Shown: piece after piece, positions 24,856 to 34,023 of the stretch | How positions within the stretch are numbered: position 1 is the stretch's first letter | How the letters are laid out: every line of letters begins with the position of its first letter | Assembly (NCBI GenBank): GCA_021325525.1 | Contig: JAJPHB010000128.1 | Coordinates: 62,001-126,000, forward strand | Source: Alphaproteobacteria bacterium | GTDB lineage: Bacteria; Pseudomonadota; Alphaproteobacteria; ATCC43930; CGMCC-115725 | Length of the DNA: 64,000 nt | Direction: 5' to 3' | Program-made: the position numbers and the translations under genes | The notes under the pieces: generated by a model | What the model was told of the DNA's origin: nothing | Databases searched by the model: none | What the model saw: only the letters and a program-made list of their open reading frames with translations

Positions 24856-24987
24856 ATGCGACGAATTCGGAGCGCGTTCTTCGCCGCCCTCGCCCTCGCG
24901 ACGACGCTCCTCTCGGGCTGCCCGATGGCGCCCGCGCCCGATCCCGCCCACCTCCACGGCGACGGCGGGAATGGCGGCGGAATGTAG
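24856..24987 (+). CDS. 43-residue lipoprotein
   Basis: MRRIRSAFFAALALATTLLS followed by a lipobox cysteine (LLSGC) and a short Pro-, His- and Gly-rich tail (PMAPAPDPAHLHGDGGNGGG). After signal peptidase II cutting only about 20 residues would remain. Too short to assign; the tail resembles other tiny outer-membrane lipoproteins of Rhizobiales. ATG 24856 has GAGGCC upstream. Confidence 0.5.
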   Translation: MRRIRSAFFAALALATTLLSGCPMAPAPDPAHLHGDGGNGGGM

Positions 24988-25126
24988 CCGGCAGCGGCGG
25001 CCTTCGGGCGTCTGCGCCGCGCCGATTTCGTGGAGCCGCCTCCCCGATTCTGGCGTCCCCGGGGATGATTCGCTATCGTGTCGCGCAGATGACTGCGGAT
25101 CGGTAACGACGCGAGGTGCCCGAGGA

Positions 25127-25483
25127 ATGCGCGAGAAAGGCCGGCCGGAGGCGGCCCTCTCGATGAAGGCTGCCGCAAGCTGGTCGGTGACGCCGGCCGA
25201 GCCCTATCGTTTCCGGCCGGGCGACCGCGTCGCCGTACGGCGCGCCGATGTGCCGGGCCATATCCGCACGCCCTGGTACATTCGCGGCCGGCAAGGCGTC
25301 ATCGAGCGCATCTGCGGCACCTTTCCCAATCCGGAGGAGCTCGCCTACAACCGGCCGGGCCTGCCCGCCCAGCCGCTCTACCGGGTGCGCTTTCGCCAGG
25401 CGGATGTGTGGCCGGATTACGCCGGCCCGCCCGCCGACACCATCGAGGTCGAAATCTACCAGCATTGGCTCGAACCCGCCTGA
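25127..25483 (+). CDS. nitrile hydratase beta subunit, C-terminal-half (SH3-like) protein
   Basis: A 118-residue protein carrying the SH3-like C-terminal domain of a nitrile hydratase beta subunit, equivalent to the alpha subunit of thiocyanate hydrolase. Seen: [58 protein letters not shown] and DTIEVEIYQHWLEPA. ATG 25127 follows CGAGGA; a later ATG (25163) is an alternative. It is 19 bases before the alpha subunit gene and certainly co-translated with it. Confidence 0.88.
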   Translation: MREKGRPEAALSMKAAASWSVTPAEPYRFRPGDRVAVRRADVPGHIRTPWYIRGRQGVIERICGTFPNPEELAYNRPGLPAQPLYRVRFRQADVWPDYAGPPADTIEVEIYQHWLEPA

Positions 25484-25502
25484 GGAGGCCGAGGAGACCG
25501 CC

Positions 25503-26153
25503 ATGACGCAACCATCCGGCCACCACCACGACCACGGAGCGGCGGGCGCGCATGTCCACCCGACCCGTCCCGATGACGAGGGGCCGCTCGGCTATTACCA
25601 GAGAATGGAGATCGCGGTGCGCGAGCTCCTCATCGAGAAGGGCACGATCGATCCCGATGACCTCCGCCGCACCATCGAGGCGATGGATCAGCGCAGCCCC
25701 GCGCAGGGGGCGCGCGTCGTCGCCCGCGCCTGGTGCGACCCGGCCTTCAAGGCGCGGCTCCTCGACAACGGCACCGCCGCCTGCGAGGAGCTCGGCATTG
25801 CCATGGGACCGACGAAGCTGGTCGTGGTCGAGAATCGGCCGGGCCTCCACAACCTCATCGTCTGCACTCTCTGCTCCTGCTATCCGCGCAATCTGCTCGG
25901 CTTGCCGCCCGATTGGTACAAGAGCCGCAACTATCGCAGCCGCGCCGTCCGCGAGCCGCGCGCCGTGCTCGCCGAATTCGGCACCGTGCTGGCGGACGAT
26001 GTCGAGGTGCGCGTCCATGATTCGACCGCCGACATGCGCTATCTCGTCTTGCCCGAGCGGCCCGCCGGCAGCGAGGGGATGGGCGAGACGGAGCTCGCCG
26101 CGCTCGTCACGCGCGATGCGATGATCGGCGTCACGACGGTGCGGCGGAACTGA
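25503..26153 (+). CDS. cobalt-type nitrile hydratase / thiocyanate hydrolase metal-binding (alpha-type) subunit
   Basis: A 216-residue metal subunit. The claw motif VCTLCSCYPR (cysteines near 121, 124, 126) has Thr after the first Cys, which marks the Co(III) type; the middle and last cysteines would be oxidised to sulfinic/sulfenic forms. Other family segments: ARVVARAWCDPAFKARLLDN, VVENRPGLHNLIVCTL, LGLPPDWYKSRNYRSRAVRE. The N-terminus is His-rich (GHHHDHG...HVH), perhaps a metal-loading tail. With the two half-beta genes this gives a three-subunit enzyme hydrating a nitrile to an amide or hydrolysing thiocyanate; sequence does not settle which. No cobalt chaperone gene is adjacent. Confidence 0.9.
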   Translation: MTQPSGHHHDHGAAGAHVHPTRPDDEGPLGYYQRMEIAVRELLIEKGTIDPDDLRRTIEAMDQRSPAQGARVVARAWCDPAFKARLLDNGTAACEELGIAMGPTKLVVVENRPGLHNLIVCTLCSCYPRNLLGLPPDWYKSRNYRSRAVREPRAVLAEFGTVLADDVEVRVHDSTADMRYLVLPERPAGSEGMGETELAALVTRDAMIGVTTVRRN

Positions 26154-26155
26154 GG

Positions 26156-26186
26156 GGGCGGGCGGCGGCAGCGCCGCCGCCCGCCC
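26156..26186 (+). terminator. strong GC hairpin between the nitrile hydratase unit and gdh
   Basis: Perfect 14-base stem GGGCGGGCGGCGGC with loop AGC and its complement, starting two bases after the stop at 26153. No T-run follows, so it may end transcription only in part or shield the 3' end of the message. Confidence 0.55.
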
Positions 26187-26213
26187 CGTCGGAAATCGGG
26201 GAGGAAACGGCGA

Positions 26214-29200
26214 ATGCCGCTGCACGGCGAGGAACGAAAGCACGCGCTGGTCGAGAATGTCGCCGCCCTGGCCGCGGCGCGGCCCGGCGCGGAGAAGAAG
26301 GACGCGCTCGCGCGCCTCGTGCGCCGCTTCTACGCGCATGTCCCGCCCGAGGACGTGCTGTCGCGCGATGCCGAGGATCTGTGCGGCGCCGCCGGTTCGC
26401 TCTGGCAATTCGCCCAGCAGCGCAAACCCGGCACGGTCAAGCTGCGCATCCTCAATCCGCGCCGGGCCGAGCATGGCTGGCGCTCCAACCGCACCATCAT
26501 CGAGATCGTCAACGACGACATGCCGTTCCTCGTCGATTCGGTGACGGCGGCGCTCAACGAGATCGATCTCATCGTCCATCTCGTCATCCACCCGATCGTC
26601 GCCGTGCGGCGCGATGCCGAGGGACGCCTCATCGAGCTGCTCGACGGAATCGACGGCAACGGCGCCGACGGCGCCGAGGTGCTGCGCGAATCGCTGATGC
26701 ACGTCGAGATCAGTGAGCAGAGCGACCCGCAGCGGCGCGAGGCGATCAAGGCGCGGCTCATCTCCGTGCTCGGCGACGTGCGGCATGCGGTCGCCGACTG
26801 GCCGCGCATGCGCAAGGCCCTCAAGGCGACGCTCGAAGACCTCGAGAGCCGCAGCCTGCCGCTACCGATCCGCGAGGTGAACGAGATCGCCGATTTCCTG
26901 CGCTGGCTCGACGAGGACAACTTCACCTTCCTCGGATACCGCGAATACCGCTACCGCCCCGCCGCGGCCGACGAGCCCGTCGTCGTGCCGAAGAGCGGCC
27001 TCGGCATCCTGCGCGACGATGACTACTCGGTCTTCGACGGGCTGCGCCATTTCGCGGCGCTGCCGGCCGTCGTTCAGAACTATCTGCGGCAGAAGCGCCT
27101 GCTGACGATCAGCAAGTCGAACCGCCGCTCGACCGTCCACCGCCCGGCGAATATGGACGCGATCGGCATCAAGATCTTCGATGAAGCCGGCGAGGTCCTG
27201 GGCGAGCGGCTCTTCCTCGGCCTCTTCACCTCGCTCGCCTACAGCCGCAGCCCGCGCGTCATCCCGGTGCTGCGCCTCAAAGTGCAGCGCGTTCTGGCGC
27301 GCGCCGGCTTCGCGCCGGCGAGCCATGACGGCAAGGCGCTGCAGCACATCCTCGACACCTACCCGCGCGACGAGCTCTTCCAGATGTCCGAGGAGGAGCT
27401 GTTCGACACCGCGATGGGCATCCTCAATCTGCAGGAGCGCCAGCGCATCGCGCTCTTCCTGCGGCGCGACCCGCTGGAGCGCTTCGTCTCCTGCCTCGTC
27501 TACGTCCCGCGCGACCGCTACAGCACCGATTTGCGGCGCCGCATGGCGGCGATCCTCGAAGAGGAGCTGAAGGGCAGCGTCGCCAGCTTCACGACCCAGC
27601 TCGACGAATCGGTGCTGGCGCGCGTCCATTTCATCGTCGAGACGACGCGCGGCAAGCTGCCGGCGACCGATCCCGCCAGGATCGAGGCGCGCCTTGCCGA
27701 GGCCGGCCGCATTTGGGCGGACCGGCTGCAGGAAGCGCTGGTGGCGGCGAAGGGCGAGGAGGCGGCGCTCCATCTCCTGCATCGCTACGCTACGGCCTTT
27801 CCGACCGCCTATCGCGAAGCGGTGCCGGTCGACGAGGCGGTGCGCGACATCGACCGCATCGAGGCCGTGTTGAGCGGCCTGCCGCTGGCGATGACGCTCT
27901 ACCGCCGCGCCGGAGACGCCGAGGGGCTCGGCTTCAAGGTCTTCCATGCCGGGAGCCCGGTCGCGCTCTCCGACGTCCTGCCGATGCTGGAGAATATGGG
28001 GCTGAAGGTCATCGGCGAGGTGCCGCACGAGGTGGCGGTCGGCGGGCAGCCGGGCGCCGCCTGGATCCAGGATTTCAGCCTCGTCGCGCGGCAAGCCGGC
28101 GCCGCCGCCGAGGCTGTCACCGCGATTCACCAGCGCTTCGAGGACGCCTTTCTGCAGGTCTGGACGGGCGGGGTCGAGAATGACGGGCTCAACCGCCTCG
28201 TCCTCGCCGCCGGCCTCGCCTGGCGCCAGGTCGTCGTGCTCCGCCTCTTCAGCAAATATCTGCGCCAGGCCGGCAGCACCTTCAGCCAGGCCTATATGGA
28301 GGCGGCGCTCGCGGGCCATCCCGAGATCGCGCGAGCATTGGTCGAGCTCTTCGAGTGCCGCTTCGACCCGAAGGGCGGCAAAGGCCGCGAGGCGCGCGAG
28401 GCGCGCATCGTGGCGGCGATCGAGACGGCGCTCGAAGCCGTCACCAATCTCGACGAAGATCGCATTCTCCGCAGCTTCCTCCTCCTCGTGCAGAAGAGCC
28501 TTCGCACCAACTACTATCAGCGGAGCGCCAAGGGCGAGGCGAAGCCCTATCTCTCGGTCAAGCTCGCGAGCCGCGAGATCGATTTCCTCCCTCTGCCGCG
28601 CCCCCTCGTCGAGATCTTCGTCTACAGCCCGCGCGTCGAGGCCATTCATCTGCGCGGCGGCAAGGTGGCGCGCGGCGGCATCCGCTGGTCGGACCGGCGC
28701 GAGGATTTCCGCACCGAGATCCTCGGCCTCATGAAGGCGCAGATGGTGAAGAACGCCGTCATCGTGCCGGTCGGCTCGAAAGGCGGCTTCGTCGTGAAGC
28801 GTCCGCCGCCCGCCGGCGCCTCGCGCGAGGCGATCCAGGCCGAAGGCATCGAATGTTACAAGATCCTGATGCGCGGCCTTCTCGACATCACCGACAACAT
28901 CGTCAAGGGCGCCGTCGTACCGCCCGCCGACACGGTGCGGCGCGACGGCGACGATCCCTACCTCGTCGTCGCCGCCGACAAGGGCACGGCGACCTTCTCG
29001 GACATCGCCAACGGCGTCGCCGCCGAATACGGCTTCTGGCTCGGCGACGCCTTCGCCTCGGGCGGCTCGGCGGGCTACGACCACAAGGGCATGGGAATCA
29101 CCGCGAAGGGCGCCTGGGAGCTGGTGAAACGCCATTTCCGCGAGCTCGGCACCGACATCCAGACGACGCCCTTCACGGTGGTCGGCGTCGGCGACATGTC

Positions 29201-31058
29201 GGGCGACGTCTTCGGCAACGGCATGCTGCTGTCGCCGCAGATCAAGCTCATCGCCGCCTTCAACCACCTCCACATCTTCCTCGATCCCGATCCCGATCCG
29301 AAGAAGAGCCTCGCCGAGCGCCGGCGCCTCTTCGAATTGCCGCGCTCCAACTGGAGCGACTACAACCGCAAGCTCATCTCGAAGGGCGGCGGCGTCTTCG
29401 AGCGGAGCCAGAAATCGATCGAGCTGACGCCGCAAATCCGCACGCTCTTCGGCCTGACCGCCGAGCGGGCGACGCCGGCCGAGCTCATCCGCGCCATGCT
29501 GAAGGCGCCCGTCGACCTGCTCTGGTTCGGCGGCATCGGCACCTATGTGAAGGCGCATGACGAGAGCCATGCCGAGGTGGGCGACCGCGCCAACGACGCC
29601 TTGCGCATCGACGGGCGCGACATCCGGGCGCGCGTCGTCGGCGAGGGCGCCAATCTCGGCGTGACGCAGCGCGGCCGGATCGAATACGCGCTCAAAGGCG
29701 GGCGCATCAATACCGACGCGATCGACAACTCGGCCGGCGTCGACACCTCCGACCACGAGGTCAACATCAAGATCCTGCTGGGCGCCGTCGTCGCCGCCGG
29801 CAAGCTCGACCGCGCCGGACGCGACCGCATCCTCGCCGAGGTGACGGAGGAGGTGGCGCAGCTCGTCCTCCGCGACAATTACCTGCAGGGCCAGGCGCTC
29901 AGCCTCGCCGAGGCGGAGGGCGCCGACCTCCTCGACCAGCAGGTGCGCTTGATGCGCAGCCTCGAACGCGCCGGCAAGCTGTCGCGCGCCGTCGAGTTTC
30001 TGCCCGATGACGAAACGCTGGCGGCGCGCGCGGCGGCGCGGATCGGGCTGACGCGGCCCGAGCTCGCCATTCTCATGGCTTACGCCAAGATGACGATCGA
30101 TGCCGAGCTCCTGCCCTCGCCGCTGCCCGACGATCCGGAGCTGAAGGCCGATCTCCTACGCTACTTCCCGGAGCCGCTCGTCAAGCGCTACCGCTCGGCG
30201 ATCGAGAAGCACCAGCTCCGCCGCGAGATCATCGCGACTCATGTCGCGAACAGCCTCGTCAACCGCGCCGGCATCACCTTCGCCAACGAGATGGCGGAGC
30301 GGAGCGGCCGCGGCATCGCCGACATCGCCCATGCCTACGCGATCACGCGCGAGGTCTTCGATCTGCGTCCGCTCTGGCAGGCGATCGAGGCGCTCGACAA
30401 CACGGTGCCGACCGCGCTGCAATACGAGATGCTGCGGCGCGTCGGCCGCCTCCTCGAACGGGCGACGCTGTGGTTCCTGCGCTCGGGCCTCGCCCTCGAC
30501 CTGCGCGCTCTCTCGGCGCAATTCGCCCCCGGAATCGCCACCATCGACAAGCGCCTCGCCGGCCTCCTGCCGGCGGCCGAGGCCGCGGCTCTGGCGGCGC
30601 GCGCCGCCGCCCTCGCCGCACGCGGGGCTCCCGACGCGCTCGCCCGCCGCGTCGCCCGCCTCGACTATCTCGCCTGCGCCCTCGACATCGTCCGCCTCGC
30701 CGGCGAGAAGCGCGACATCGCCGAGACGGCGGGCGCCTATTTCGCGCTCGGCGCCCGCTTCGGCCTCGGCGCGCTGCGCGATGCCGCCGAGGCGCTGAAG
30801 ACCGAGACGGCGTGGCAGAAGATGGCGGTCGCGGCGCTCATCGAGGACTTCTTCCAGCATCAGAGCGAGCTGACGCACAAGGCGCTCGCCGCCGGCAAAG
30901 GAGCCGCTGGCAAGGCGCTCGCCGCCTGGCTCGAGCGCAACGCCGGCGCGGTCGCGCCGGTGCAGGCGCTGCTGCAGGACATCATCGCCGCCCCCGCCCG
31001 CGACCTCGCGATGCTGACCGTCGCCAACCGTCAGCTGCGCGCGCTGGCGGCGCGCTGA
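26214..31058 (+). CDS. gdhB: NAD-specific glutamate dehydrogenase, large (about 180 kDa) type
   Basis: A 1614-residue NAD-dependent enzyme deaminating glutamate to 2-oxoglutarate and ammonia, of the large bacterial class known from Pseudomonas, Caulobacter and Streptomyces. The regulatory N-terminus (about 1-700) includes VNDDMPFLVDSVTAALNEID. The catalytic core shows GGIRWSDRREDFRTEILGLM, KNAVIVPVGSKGGFVVKR (substrate lysine), DKGTATFSDIANGVAAEYGF and the dinucleotide site VVGVGDMSGDVFGNGMLLS; VVGEGANLGVTQRGRIEYAL follows. Length and order are normal. ATG 26214 follows GGGGAGGAAA. Confidence 0.97.
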   Translation: MPLHGEERKHALVENVAALAAARPGAEKKDALARLVRRFYAHVPPEDVLSRDAEDLCGAAGSLWQFAQQRKPGTVKLRILNPRRAEHGWRSNRTIIEIVNDDMPFLVDSVTAALNEIDLIVHLVIHPIVAVRRDAEGRLIELLDGIDGNGADGAEVLRESLMHVEISEQSDPQRREAIKARLISVLGDVRHAVADWPRMRKALKATLEDLESRSLPLPIREVNEIADFLRWLDEDNFTFLGYREYRYRPAAADEPVVVPKSGLGILRDDDYSVFDGLRHFAALPAVVQNYLRQKRLLTISKSNRRSTVHRPANMDAIGIKIFDEAGEVLGERLFLGLFTSLAYSRSPRVIPVLRLKVQRVLARAGFAPASHDGKALQHILDTYPRDELFQMSEEELFDTAMGILNLQERQRIALFLRRDPLERFVSCLVYVPRDRYSTDLRRRMAAILEEELKGSVASFTTQLDESVLARVHFIVETTRGKLPATDPARIEARLAEAGRIWADRLQEALVAAKGEEAALHLLHRYATAFPTAYREAVPVDEAVRDIDRIEAVLSGLPLAMTLYRRAGDAEGLGFKVFHAGSPVALSDVLPMLENMGLKVIGEVPHEVAVGGQPGAAWIQDFSLVARQAGAAAEAVTAIHQRFEDAFLQVWTGGVENDGLNRLVLAAGLAWRQVVVLRLFSKYLRQAGSTFSQAYMEAALAGHPEIARALVELFECRFDPKGGKGREAREARIVAAIETALEAVTNLDEDRILRSFLLLVQKSLRTNYYQRSAKGEAKPYLSVKLASREIDFLPLPRPLVEIFVYSPRVEAIHLRGGKVARGGIRWSDRREDFRTEILGLMKAQMVKNAVIVPVGSKGGFVVKRPPPAGASREAIQAEGIECYKILMRGLLDITDNIVKGAVVPPADTVRRDGDDPYLVVAADKGTATFSDIANGVAAEYGFWLGDAFASGGSAGYDHKGMGITAKGAWELVKRHFRELGTDIQTTPFTVVGVGDMSGDVFGNGMLLSPQIKLIAAFNHLHIFLDPDPDPKKSLAERRRLFELPRSNWSDYNRKLISKGGGVFERSQKSIELTPQIRTLFGLTAERATPAELIRAMLKAPVDLLWFGGIGTYVKAHDESHAEVGDRANDALRIDGRDIRARVVGEGANLGVTQRGRIEYALKGGRINTDAIDNSAGVDTSDHEVNIKILLGAVVAAGKLDRAGRDRILAEVTEEVAQLVLRDNYLQGQALSLAEAEGADLLDQQVRLMRSLERAGKLSRAVEFLPDDETLAARAAARIGLTRPELAILMAYAKMTIDAELLPSPLPDDPELKADLLRYFPEPLVKRYRSAIEKHQLRREIIATHVANSLVNRAGITFANEMAERSGRGIADIAHAYAITREVFDLRPLWQAIEALDNTVPTALQYEMLRRVGRLLERATLWFLRSGLALDLRALSAQFAPGIATIDKRLAGLLPAAEAAALAARAAALAARGAPDALARRVARLDYLACALDIVRLAGEKRDIAETAGAYFALGARFGLGALRDAAEALKTETAWQKMAVAALIEDFFQHQSELTHKALAAGKGAAGKALAAWLERNAGAVAPVQALLQDIIAAPARDLAMLTVANRQLRALAAR

Positions 31059-31071
31059 AGGCGGGCCGCGC

Positions 31072-31677
31072 ATGCTCTACGAGCACCGCGGCAAGCGCCC
31101 CGCCGTCGATCCCTCGGCCTGGGTCGCGCCGACGGCGGTGCTCTGCGGCGATGTCCGCGTCGGGGCGGATTGCGCCATCGGCTTCGGCGCGGTGCTGTCG
31201 GCGGAGAGCGGCAGCATCAGCCTCGGCCGCCAATGCGTCGTCATGGAGAACGCCGTCCTCAAGGCGAGCAGGCGCGCGCCCGTCGCGATCGGCAACCACG
31301 TGCTCATCGGGCCCCGCGCCTATCTCAGCGGCTGCCGCATCGAGGACGACGCCTTCCTCGCGACCGGGGTCGCCATCTTCAACGATGCGGTCATCGGCGC
31401 CAGGGCCGAGATCCGCATCAATGGCGTTGTTCACCTGCGGACGCGCGTGCCGCCCGATGCGACCGTGCCGATCGGCTGGATCGCGGTCGGCGACCCCGCG
31501 GCGATCCTGCCGCCCGGGGAGCACGAGCGGATCTGGGCGATCCAGGAGCCGCTCGACTTTCCGAAGTGGGTCTTCGGCCTCGAGCGGCCGCCGCCGGGAG
31601 CGACGATCATGCCCGAGCTGACGCGGCGCTATGCGGCCTTGCTGCGCGGCCACCGCGACGACAAGGAGATCGGCTGA
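31072..31677 (+). CDS. gamma-carbonic-anhydrase-like hexapeptide-repeat protein
   Basis: A 201-residue left-handed beta-helix protein with hexapeptide turns (VDPSAWVAPTAVLCGDV, GNHVLIGPRAYLSGCRIEDD, AFLATGVAIFNDAVIG) and a C-terminal helix. It belongs to the YrdA/PaaY/gamma-CA-like group, which may be carbonic anhydrases, thioesterases or acyltransferases. Only some of the metal histidines of Cam-type enzymes are evident, so carbonic anhydrase activity is uncertain. Starts 13 bases after gdhB and probably shares its message. Confidence 0.8.
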   Translation: MLYEHRGKRPAVDPSAWVAPTAVLCGDVRVGADCAIGFGAVLSAESGSISLGRQCVVMENAVLKASRRAPVAIGNHVLIGPRAYLSGCRIEDDAFLATGVAIFNDAVIGARAEIRINGVVHLRTRVPPDATVPIGWIAVGDPAAILPPGEHERIWAIQEPLDFPKWVFGLERPPPGATIMPELTRRYAALLRGHRDDKEIG

Positions 31678-31800
31678 GGCCCTTGCCGCCGCTCCGCCGG
31701 CGCGCCGCCGCATAAAGCTTTGTTAATCCGCCCTTGCGATGATCGCCGCGATGATCGCGATCCTGGTATCACGTCTCGGCCATTCTCCGGACGGGCGAGG

Positions 31801-33960
31801 ATGAGGCTCGTCCCAACCGGTTTCATCGCCCGCGCCCGCGCCTTCCGCCCTTCCGCCATGGTCCGCCAGAGCACGGGGCTGATCGGGCTCGCCGCGCTGC
31901 TCGTCATCGGCATCACGGTCGTGACGGGCGGCGTCCTCTGGCACTTCCGCATGCGGGCCATCGAGGATGCCGAGCGTGAGACGCGCAACCTCAATCTTGT
32001 CCTTGCCGAGCAGACGGCGCGCGCCGTCCAGCATGTCGATTTCCTGCTGCGCATGATGATGAAGCATGTCGCGGCAGCGCGCGGCGAGGGGATTGCCGGC
32101 AATGCCCTCCTATCCGCGGAGCTGCGCCGCCTCATCGCCGACACGCCGCAGATCCACGGCATGATCGTCGCCGACCCCGATGGCTGGGTCCGCGTCAGCG
32201 ACGCCCGATCGGGCGACGCCTTCCCGGTCGGCGACGGCGCATCCTTCCGCACCTTGCGCGACGACCCGCCCGACGGCCCCTTCATCAGCGCCCCGCTCAT
32301 CGCCCGAGGCGACGGCAGGCCGGCGATCAGCATCGCCCGGCGCATCGCGGCGCCGAACGGGGCCTTCGGCGGGATGATCGCGGCGGCGCTCGACCCGAAC
32401 TACTTCCGCGACATCTATGACAGCCTCGCTCTGCGCGATGCGAGCTCGATCGCGCTCTATCGCAGCGACGGCGTTCGCGTCCTCGGCTACATGAAGGGCG
32501 CCCCGCACGCCATCGGCGCCCTGCCCCGGCCCGCGGTCGCCGCGGCGGAGGACGGCCTCAGCCGCGAGCGCGACCCCACGACCGGCGCCGCCCTCATCGT
32601 CAGCACGCGGCATCTTTCCGGGCTGCCGCTCGTCAGCGTCGTCTCCGTTCCGGTCGATACCGTGCTCCAAGAATGGTACGGCGAGCTGCGCCTCTTCTCG
32701 GGCGGCACCGTCGCCGCCTCGATCGTCATCTGCGCGCTGCTCTTCTTCCTGGCGCAGGCGGCGCGGCGCCGCGAAGCCCTCGCCGAGGCGCTGCGCGCCG
32801 GCGAGGAGCGCTTCCGCAACTTCGCCGAAGCGTCGTCCGACTGGTTCTGGGAGCAGGACGCCCAGCTGCGCTTCACCTATTTCTCGCACTCCGCCTATCG
32901 GGAGCCCGGGCGCTCGACCGACGATTACATCGGCAAGACCCGGCAGGAGGTGGTGCTGCGCGGCGTCACCGCGGAGCAGTGGCGCCAGCATCAGGCCGAC
33001 CTCGACGCTCGCCGGCCGTTCCGCGACTTCCGTTATCAGCGCCTCGGTCCCGACGGCACGGTCCGCCATCTCAGCGTCAGCGGCAAACCGGTCTTCGATT
33101 CGCGCGGCCGCTTCCGCGGCTACGCCGGCAACGCCCGCGACATCACCGGCGAGATCCTGGCCGAGCGCCGCCTCCTCGAAGCCAAGGCCGATGCCGAGGC
33201 GGCGAGTCGGGCGAAGAGCGAGTTCCTCGCCGTCATGAGCCACGAGCTGCGCACGCCCTTGAACGCGATCATCGGCTTCTCCGACGTGCTCGGCCGCGAA
33301 ATCTTCGGACCCATCGGCAATGCCAAGTACCGCGAATATGCCGGCGACATCCTGACGGCCGGCCGCCATCTCCTCGGCCTCATCAGCAGCATCCTCGACA
33401 TGTCGAAGATCGAGGCGCGCAAGATGGAGCTTTCCGAGGAGATCGTCGATCTGGGCGCGCTCGCGCGGAGCTGCGCCAGCATCATGGAGCGCCAGGCGAG
33501 CGAGGCGCGGATCGCGCTCCGCCTCGATCTGCCGCCGGCGCTGCCGCGCTTGCGGGGCGATGCCATGCGCCTCAAGCAGATTCTGCTCAACCTGTTGTCG
33601 AACGCCGTCAAGTTCACACCGCCCGAAGGCCGGGTGACGCTCGGCATCGGCCGCGGCGAAGAAGGCGGCCTCGTCATCACCGTGACCGATACCGGGATCG
33701 GCATGAACGAGGAAGAGACGGCGCTGGCGCTGCAGCCCTTCCGGCAGATCGAGAGCGCGCTCGTGCGCAAGCACGAGGGGACGGGGCTCGGCCTGCCGCT
33801 GGTCAAGGCCTTCGCCGAGATGCATGGCGGCGCGCTCGAGCTGCGCAGCGCGCCCGGCCGCGGCACCACCGCCCGCATCACCCTGCCGGCCGAACGCGTC
33901 CTCGTCGATGACGAATCCCCGCCGCAGCGCGCGGAGCAGCGGCTGGAACCGGTGCTCTGA
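31801..33960 (+). CDS. membrane PAS-domain sensor histidine kinase
   Basis: A 719-residue kinase. Membrane helix at about 24-46, an extracytoplasmic sensor about 50-295 of double-Cache type ([37 protein letters not shown]), a second helix at about 300-320, a PAS domain about 336-450 ([20 protein letters not shown]), HisKA with [20 protein letters not shown] (His near 480) and an HATPase with [26 protein letters not shown] and [12 protein letters not shown]. No partner regulator is adjacent, so it is an orphan. ATG 31801 follows GGGCGAGG; an upstream in-frame start at 31720 is less well supported. Confidence 0.9.
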   Translation: MRLVPTGFIARARAFRPSAMVRQSTGLIGLAALLVIGITVVTGGVLWHFRMRAIEDAERETRNLNLVLAEQTARAVQHVDFLLRMMMKHVAAARGEGIAGNALLSAELRRLIADTPQIHGMIVADPDGWVRVSDARSGDAFPVGDGASFRTLRDDPPDGPFISAPLIARGDGRPAISIARRIAAPNGAFGGMIAAALDPNYFRDIYDSLALRDASSIALYRSDGVRVLGYMKGAPHAIGALPRPAVAAAEDGLSRERDPTTGAALIVSTRHLSGLPLVSVVSVPVDTVLQEWYGELRLFSGGTVAASIVICALLFFLAQAARRREALAEALRAGEERFRNFAEASSDWFWEQDAQLRFTYFSHSAYREPGRSTDDYIGKTRQEVVLRGVTAEQWRQHQADLDARRPFRDFRYQRLGPDGTVRHLSVSGKPVFDSRGRFRGYAGNARDITGEILAERRLLEAKADAEAASRAKSEFLAVMSHELRTPLNAIIGFSDVLGREIFGPIGNAKYREYAGDILTAGRHLLGLISSILDMSKIEARKMELSEEIVDLGALARSCASIMERQASEARIALRLDLPPALPRLRGDAMRLKQILLNLLSNAVKFTPPEGRVTLGIGRGEEGGLVITVTDTGIGMNEEETALALQPFRQIESALVRKHEGTGLGLPLVKAFAEMHGGALELRSAPGRGTTARITLPAERVLVDDESPPQRAEQRLEPVL

Positions 33961-34023
33961 GACACCTCGCACACCCCCCGCGCCCCTTCTTCTCCCCCGT
34001 GCCGCCGGCTCGAACGACCGGCC

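Noticed and set aside
26862-29756. A 964-codon open frame antisense to the glutamate dehydrogenase gene.
   Set aside because: High GC makes stop codons rare in the reverse frame; the product is Arg/Glu/Gly-rich low-complexity with no family features, while the forward frame is an unmistakable enzyme.
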